From: Cyanobacteriota bacterium
GTDB taxonomy: Bacteria > Cyanobacteriota > Cyanobacteriia > SKYG9
DNA length: 10,511 nucleotides
Direction of reading: 5' to 3'
NCBI GenBank assembly: GCA_025054735.1
Contig: JANWZG010000100.1
Span: 1 to 10,511 of the forward strand
Below, piece by piece: positions 6,302 through 10,511 of the stretch. Position 1 is the first letter of the stretch, and every line of letters starts with the position of its first letter. The notes beneath the pieces are model-generated. The model was not told the origin of the DNA. It saw only the letters and a list, made by a program, of their open reading frames with translations, and did no database searches. A program made the translations under genes and the position numbers.

Positions 6302-7783
6302 CTAGTTCGACTCAGGTTTCTCAGACAGAATGCTCAAGCGCACAGGCTCACCATCCTTCAGTGGACGGCCACTGCGCGTAACGTAGCGTTCACCTGCTTG
6401 CAAACCTGACAGAATTTCTACCTGACCGTTGCCGCGCTCGCCCACAATCACCTGTCTAGCCATCACCTTGGCATCCTTGCCGTCACCCACGACTACGAAG
6501 ATCTTGGCAGGTTGTCCGCTAGCTGACGATCGTCGGCGGTTGCCTTGGCCCGATCGAGACTGTCCCTGAGCAGCGGTTGCACGAGTTGCCCGCTCGCCAC
6601 CTTCTGTCTGCCTACCACCTTCTGCCCGCTGGGTATTCCTGCCCTTGGGGGAACTATCCAGTAGTGCTGGTGATGGGGAACCTTGGCTAGCTGGGTTGCC
6701 CTGCTGTCCAGATTTCTGGGCCTCGTCTTCCACTAGGGCTGACTGAGCTACAAGCACACGTTCTGTCTGCAGTTGAGCAAAGGTTACTCGTGCTAATAGT
6801 CCGCTACCAATTCTGCCTGCTTCATTGGGAATCACCACTTCCACGGGAATTAAGCGCACGGCTGGATCTGCAGCCGGAGAAATACGACTAATGCGGCCTT
6901 GAATAGTTTGATTAGGGAAGGCATCTAATCGCACCTGTGCAGCTTGACCAACTCGCAGCTTAGCAATGTCTAAATCGGAAACTTGAAGGGAAATTTTCAC
7001 CTGGCTGAAATCGCCCACCCGCAAGATAGCACCTCCTGGCTGTACCAAGTTGCCTGCTTCTGTTAGACGCTCAAGCACCAGACCATCCACGGGGGATTGC
7101 ACCACTGTATAGGCTTGGCGCTGTTGGGCTTGTTCTACGGCGGCCTGTTGAGCAGCCACTCGCCGTTCAGCCGCTGCGATCGCTTCCCGTTGACTCTGGA
7201 CTTGTTCCTCTGCCGATCGCACGACTTGGGCGGCTGTGCGGGCATTCGTCACGGCTACTTCTCCCTGCTGGATGGAAATTGCACCGCTCTTAGCCAACCG
7301 CTGCAACCGATCAGCATCCGCTTGGGCCTGCTGTAGCTGCAACCGTGCTCGCTCTACCTGGGTTTTGGCTTCATTCAACTGTGCCGTTAACCTTGTCACT
7401 TCCGACTGCTGGGCAGCTAACTCTGCTTCCTGTTGCAGCACAGCAGCACGTAAAATATCACCGTCCAATTCAGCGACAACTTGACCTTCAGTGACGCGAT
7501 CGCCCACATCTACTGCCATAGCGATCACCCTCCCCTCGACTTGGGCGCGGAGGGTCACATCTTGGTTAGGACGAGTCGTACCTGTGTATTCTCGCTGACT
7601 TTGGATAGACCCTGTACGGGCGACTGCTACATCAACGGGGGTCGGGCTTTGCTGCTCACCACGGGATGAGCGCTGGGGTTGGGCATCCGCAGGAACGCGG
7701 GAAACAAGCCCACAACTGCTGCTTAACAGCATCAGCCCTAGCAGGGCGATCGCTGGCAGCCTAGACCAGGGTAATTGTCTCAT
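6302..7783 (-). CDS. RND efflux periplasmic adaptor (HlyD/AcrA family), lipoprotein type
   Basis: This 493-residue membrane-fusion protein would link an inner-membrane pump to an outer-membrane channel in the periplasm. Residues 1-24 form a lipoprotein-type signal (hydrophobic AIALLGLMLLSSS then Cys24). The first lipoyl half follows at about 50-110 (YTGTTRPNQDVTLRAQVEGRV, GDRVTEGQVVAELD), then a long Gln/Ala/Glu-rich coiled-coil hairpin (about 112-222), the second lipoyl half (YTVVQSPVDGLVLERLTEAGNLVQPG), the beta-barrel (about 263-340) and a membrane-proximal domain ending near VGERGNGQVEILSGLQAGERYV. A low-complexity Gln/Gly/Ser/Arg-rich stretch at about 354-425 splits the membrane-proximal domain and is not part of the core family. 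No RND permease gene is adjacent; adaptors usually sit directly before their pump. The transported compound is unknown. ATG 7783 lacks a clear ribosome binding site. Confidence 0.9.
   Translation of the reverse strand: MRQLPWSRLPAIALLGLMLLSSSCGLVSRVPADAQPQRSSRGEQQSPTPVDVAVARTGSIQSQREYTGTTRPNQDVTLRAQVEGRVIAMAVDVGDRVTEGQVVAELDGDILRAAVLQQEAELAAQQSEVTRLTAQLNEAKTQVERARLQLQQAQADADRLQRLAKSGAISIQQGEVAVTNARTAAQVVRSAEEQVQSQREAIAAAERRVAAQQAAVEQAQQRQAYTVVQSPVDGLVLERLTEAGNLVQPGGAILRVGDFSQVKISLQVSDLDIAKLRVGQAAQVRLDAFPNQTIQGRISRISPAADPAVRLIPVEVVIPNEAGRIGSGLLARVTFAQLQTERVLVAQSALVEDEAQKSGQQGNPASQGSPSPALLDSSPKGRNTQRAEGGRQTEGGERATRATAAQGQSRSGQGNRRRSSASGQPAKIFVVVGDGKDAKVMARQVIVGERGNGQVEILSGLQAGERYVTRSGRPLKDGEPVRLSILSEKPESN
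6509..6724 (-). repeat. Low-complexity insertion with short tandem repeats inside the adaptor gene
   Basis: This segment encodes about 72 residues rich in Q, G, S, R and P between two strands of the membrane-proximal domain. It includes a 10-bp direct repeat, CCACCTTCTG on the plus strand (6597-6606 and 6615-6624), with an 18-bp period encoding RAEGG-R-QTEGG. CAGAAGG-type repeats of this style are common between genes in some cyanobacteria, so the insertion may derive from repeat DNA that stayed in frame. That origin is inference. Confidence 0.5.
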
Positions 7784-7786
7784 GCG

Positions 7787-7799
7787 TTCAGACTCTGAA
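7787..7799. promoter_or_regulatory. 13-bp palindrome at the adaptor gene's start
   Basis: TTCAGA-C-TCTGAA is a perfect 6+1+6 inverted repeat 3 nt before the adaptor ATG at 7783, where a ribosome binding site would be expected. A second GTTCAGA-containing palindrome (GTTCAGAAC) lies at 7866-7874. It could be an operator for a dimeric regulator or simply chance. Confidence 0.3.
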
Positions 7800-7820
7800 G
7801 TAGGGTAACAACATTGTCAC

Positions 7821-7836
7821 ATGAGGCGAACCTCAT
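7821..7836 (-). promoter_or_regulatory. Small hairpin in the probable leader of the adaptor gene
   Basis: On the minus strand ATGAGG-TTCG-CCTCAT is a perfect 6-bp stem with a 4-nt loop, 37-53 nt before the adaptor start. There is no T-run, so it is not a terminator. It could be a leader structure or a protein binding site. Confidence 0.3.
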
Positions 7837-7962
7837 CACTATTAGGCGGTTCATGCAGCCAACAGGTTCAGAACTGGCCAACTTTTTAATCAAACCACAC
7901 CATGGACTACCCTAACAATTGCCATCTGCCCTCTATACCAAAAACTTACTAGCTACTAGAGG

Positions 7963-8703
7963 TTAGCCTGTGGAGGCTTTTTCATCATTATCTAGAATGC
8001 GCTGAAACAGGTAGCCCGTTCCTCGCGCCGTCAGAATCAACTCTGGATTGCTTGGATCATCCTCTAGCTTGGCCCGCAAGCGAGAGATATGCACATCCAC
8101 CACACGGGTATCGACATGGCGCTCCGGTGTGTAGCCCCAGACCTCTTGTAAAATCTCTGACCGAGAAAATGCTTCTCCGGAACGACTTACAAGCAACTCC
8201 AGCAGGCTAAATTCCATACCCGTCAGGCGCACCCGCTCATCGCCCTTATAGACCTGGCGCTTGTTCGTGTCAATCCGCAAGCTTGTGACTTGAATGACAC
8301 CAGAGCTAGGAATGCCCGATGTGCTTGTTTTTTCAACTCGACGCAGAACCGAGCGAATTCTTGCCTCTAGTTCCTTAGGAGAAAAGGGCTTGACTACATA
8401 ATCATCAGCACCAAGCTCTAAACCTGTGATGCGATCGGCAACGTCTCCCAGAGCCGTGAGCATGATAATAGGTACTTCTGACTCCTTCCGCAGTTCTTGA
8501 CAAACGCCATAGCCGTCTAGCTTAGGCATCATCACGTCAAGCACGACCAGATCAGGTTCAGTCTTCCGGAAGGTTTCTAACGCTTCTTCCCCATCCGCAG
8601 CTGTAACCACGTCATATCCAATCATGGACAAACGGGTTTCCAGAATGCGTCGGATGCTGACCTCATCATCCACAACCAGGATTTTTTCCTTATGGCTTTC
8701 CAA
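7963..8703 (-). CDS. rpaB: OmpR-family response regulator RpaB (Ycf27)
   Basis: RpaB is an essential cyanobacterial DNA-binding response regulator, partnered with the histidine kinase Hik33/NblS, that binds HLR1 sites and controls high-light, photosystem and hli genes. The 246-residue protein has a receiver domain (acidic pocket Asp12-Asp13, phospho-acceptor Asp56 in VVLDVMMPK, Thr83, Lys105 in VVKPFSP). After a short linker comes a winged-helix domain at about 136-236 (LTGMEFSLLELL, SRSEILQEVWGY, VDVHISRLRAKLE, RGTGYLF). ETRLSMIGYDVVTAADGEEAL and the overall match identify RpaB rather than a general PhoB relative. The start must be a rare TTG: the frame upstream reaches a TAG at 8746-8748 without ATG or GTG. 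AGGAG (8715-8719) lies 11 nt upstream, a slightly long spacing. It is divergent from radA. Confidence 0.94.
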   Translation of the reverse strand: MESHKEKILVVDDEVSIRRILETRLSMIGYDVVTAADGEEALETFRKTEPDLVVLDVMMPKLDGYGVCQELRKESEVPIIMLTALGDVADRITGLELGADDYVVKPFSPKELEARIRSVLRRVEKTSTSGIPSSGVIQVTSLRIDTNKRQVYKGDERVRLTGMEFSLLELLVSRSGEAFSRSEILQEVWGYTPERHVDTRVVDVHISRLRAKLEDDPSNPELILTARGTGYLFQRILDNDEKASTG

Positions 8704-9095
8704 CTTTGCTAAAACTCCTGAACCAGAAACATTGCAATTGAATGGCTAATATCACCACTTGTGTTGTACAACTCTTCATGAACGTCTGCTAACAAACAGA
8801 AGCAGCGCTCCAACCTTTTGTATTGCCAATGCAATCTAGGATTGAACTACAAAGGTTGAATTTGAACATTGACATCGTACAACTATCCTATGATTTCCAT
8901 GCTACCCTAACAAATCACATTAGAAACGCCAGAATTCTGTTGATGCCTAAGGTTCAGTTTTTAACTCGAACACGAACTGAGCATAAAACTGACTAGGCTT
9001 GTTAACGAATTAAAAAGAATTATGTAGGTTGATTGTCACCTATTGCGGATAGAATCTTATGTTTCTTAATGAAATTTGAAGTATGGCAGTGAACT
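8704..9095. promoter_or_regulatory. Divergent rpaB/radA intergenic region
   Basis: This 392-bp AT-rich region must hold the promoters of both genes. For radA, TTGATT (9029-9034) and TAGAAT (9050-9055) are possible boxes, but the 15-nt spacer is short. For rpaB I see no clear pair. A perfect 10-bp palindrome GTTGTACAAC lies at 8763-8772, and its half GTACAACT recurs at 8877-8884. No HLR1-like pair and no ORF are evident. Confidence 0.5.
8811..8858. repeat. Nested imperfect inverted repeat upstream of rpaB
   Basis: CAACCTTTTGTA (8811-8822) and TACAAAGGTTG (8848-8858) are complementary apart from one extra base. Between them CAATC-TAG-GATTG (8832-8844) forms a second, inner inverted repeat. The whole could fold as a two-tier hairpin. 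It lies 108-155 nt before the rpaB start, in either its leader or its promoter, and no T-run follows. Confidence 0.5.
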
Positions 9096-10511
9096 ATGGC
9101 TAAGGTGCGGTCTGTTTACAGTTGTCATGAATGTGGAGCTGAATCGCCTCAATACTATGGAAAATGCCCCTTCTGTGGTAGCTGGAATAGCCTGATCGAG
9201 CAAGCCATACCTGCTAGTTCTGCGAGCAACCCTAGACCGAGCCAAGGGGGACGATCAACCCTACAGCGCCATACCTCTGGGGTACCTAAAGCACAGGCAT
9301 CCCTTACCCTAGAACAAGTCTCTGATCATCCCCAGACACGCTTTTCCTCTGGCTATCCGGAATTAGATCGGGTGCTGGGTGGAGGCATTGTTCCTGGTTC
9401 CTTGGTGCTAGTTGGGGGCGATCCTGGAATTGGCAAGTCTACACTGCTATTGCAAGTTGCCAATAGCCTAGCTCAACAGTATCGGGTGCTATACGTCTGT
9501 GCGGAAGAGTCGGGTCAGCAAGTCAAGCTACGATCGCAGCGCCTTGGCATCGTAAAGCCTGCTGCAATATCAAGTGCGAAGGATGGTGATGTAACTGGTA
9601 CGGAGGAACTGCCAGAGGCAATATCAGATCCATTACCAGTAACACCGTCCGCACCTAGGCTGTACTTACTGCCTGAAATTGACCTTGATATTATCTTGGC
9701 AGAACTAGCATCCCTCAAGCCACAGGTTGCAGTCATTGACAGTATCCAAGCATTGTATTTGGGGTCATTAAATTCTGCGCCTGGATCCGTGTCTCAGGTG
9801 CGGGAATGCACCTCAGCGCTGATGCAACTGGCAAAACGCGAACATATTACCCTGTTCATTGTGGGTCATGTTACGAAAGAGGGAGCAATCGCAGGGCCAA
9901 AGGTGTTGGAACATTTGGTTGATACTGTGCTGTATTTTGAGGGCGATCGCTTCGCCAGTCATCGACTCTTGCGATCAGTCAAAAATCGCTTTGGGGCCAC
10001 CCATGAGTTGGGTGTGTTTGAGATGTTGGATCGTGGCCTTCAGGAAGTCGTGAACCCATCTGAATTATTTCTAGGGAATCGGGATGAGTTAGTGCCAGGA
10101 ACTGCCACGATTGTTGCCTGTGAAGGTACGCGCCCATTGGTGGTGGAGTTGCAGGCGTTAGTTAGCCCCACTAGCTATCCCTCGCCCCGCCGTGCTACTA
10201 CAGGTGTAGACTATAACCGGCTGTTACAAATTCTAGCTGTGCTAGAGAAACGAGTAGGCATCCCGCTCTCTAAACTAGATGCCTATGTAGCGTCCTCTGG
10301 AGGGTTACAGGTAGGGGAACCAGCAGCCGATCTGGGGGTCGCGATCGCAGTAGTGGCTAGTTTCCGTGATCGCATTGTGGATCCGGAAATGGTCTTGATT
10401 GGTGAGGTAGGGTTAGGGGGACAAATACGACCCGTTTCTCAGCTAGAGTTACGCCTGAAGGAAGCGATGAAGCTAGGCTTCAAGCGGGCGATCGTCCCCA
10501 AGGGACAAGCT
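9096..10511 (+). CDS. radA: DNA repair protein RadA (Sms), 3' end outside the window
   Basis: RadA is a RecA-like, DnaB-type ATPase that drives branch migration during recombinational repair in the cytoplasm. The 472 residues visible include a zinc finger (Cys10, Cys13, Cys24, Cys27 in CHEC and CPFC), Walker A GGDPGIGKST at 107-116 with Lys114, the acidic Walker B segment VAVIDSIQAL at 211-220 and the RadA-specific KNRFG at 296-300. A Lon-protease-like C-terminal domain starts at about 330 (ELVPGTATIVACEGTRP, ADLGVAIAVVASFRDR). The frame is still open at 10511, so perhaps 30-60 residues are missing, judged from usual RadA lengths. A hydrophilic insert at about 155-187 sits between the ATPase strands. 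ATG 9096 gives the family N-terminus MAKVRS; the ribosome binding site is weak. The gene is divergent from rpaB. Confidence 0.96.
   Translation, partial: MAKVRSVYSCHECGAESPQYYGKCPFCGSWNSLIEQAIPASSASNPRPSQGGRSTLQRHTSGVPKAQASLTLEQVSDHPQTRFSSGYPELDRVLGGGIVPGSLVLVGGDPGIGKSTLLLQVANSLAQQYRVLYVCAEESGQQVKLRSQRLGIVKPAAISSAKDGDVTGTEELPEAISDPLPVTPSAPRLYLLPEIDLDIILAELASLKPQVAVIDSIQALYLGSLNSAPGSVSQVRECTSALMQLAKREHITLFIVGHVTKEGAIAGPKVLEHLVDTVLYFEGDRFASHRLLRSVKNRFGATHELGVFEMLDRGLQEVVNPSELFLGNRDELVPGTATIVACEGTRPLVVELQALVSPTSYPSPRRATTGVDYNRLLQILAVLEKRVGIPLSKLDAYVASSGGLQVGEPAADLGVAIAVVASFRDRIVDPEMVLIGEVGLGGQIRPVSQLELRLKEAMKLGFKRAIVPKGQA

Noticed and set aside
7934..7962. Possible terminator after rpaB (CTAG-TAG-CTAG then a TTTTT run on the minus strand)
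   Set aside because: The stem has only about four pairs and is AT-rich, too weak to call.
8763..8772. Palindrome GTTGTACAAC as an NtcA site
   Set aside because: It does not fit GTA-N8-TAC, so no NtcA site was called.
9515..9736. Minus-strand open frame of 73 codons
   Set aside because: It is a shadow of radA, which is well supported on the plus strand.
1..10511. CRISPR array, insertion sequence, tRNA or rRNA
   Set aside because: No regularly spaced repeats, transposase motifs, terminal inverted repeats or RNA gene signatures were seen.

Overview
The window is cyanobacterial chromosome. It encodes a high-light-inducible (Hli) chlorophyll-binding protein, an RpaB/Ycf27-type OmpR-family response regulator and a plant/cyanobacterial-type IspH. 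It also carries eight perfect HIP1 octamers (GCGATCGC) in about 10.5 kb, all inside coding sequence or pseudogene. Nothing in the sequence fixes the species. There are no rRNA, tRNA, CRISPR or insertion-sequence features.

Left block (3-3816, minus strand): a glycosyltransferase unit. Transcription would run first through a GT2 gene broken by one in-frame TAG codon, then, with a 26-nt overlap, into a 903-residue protein holding two complete GT2 modules in tandem. These probably build an extracellular polysaccharide or another surface glycan; the acceptor cannot be read from the sequence.

Photoprotection block (about 4234-4923, plus strand): a promoter with an HLR1-like RpaB site over its -10 box, an hli gene, a 79-residue one-helix membrane protein (LilA/Slr1544-like candidate), and a strong intrinsic terminator. 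The terminator's downstream arm contains the stop codon of the convergent ispH gene.

Housekeeping/efflux block (4907-7783, minus strand): ispH (last step of the MEP isoprenoid pathway) and, upstream and separated by a probable terminator, a lipoprotein-type HlyD/RND periplasmic adaptor. The adaptor has a low-complexity insertion of about 70 residues and no pump gene beside it.

Right block (7963-10511): rpaB (minus strand, TTG start) and radA (plus strand, cut by the window edge) are divergent around a 392-bp intergenic region with an imperfect inverted repeat.

Functional thread: RpaB is the known regulator of hli genes through HLR1 sites, so a regulator and a likely direct target lie about 4 kb apart here. 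I found no clear new defence or mobile system. The most unusual items are the nonsense-interrupted GT2, the double-headed GT2, the HLR1/-10 overlap, the hli-lilA-like pair and the repeat-like insertion in the adaptor.
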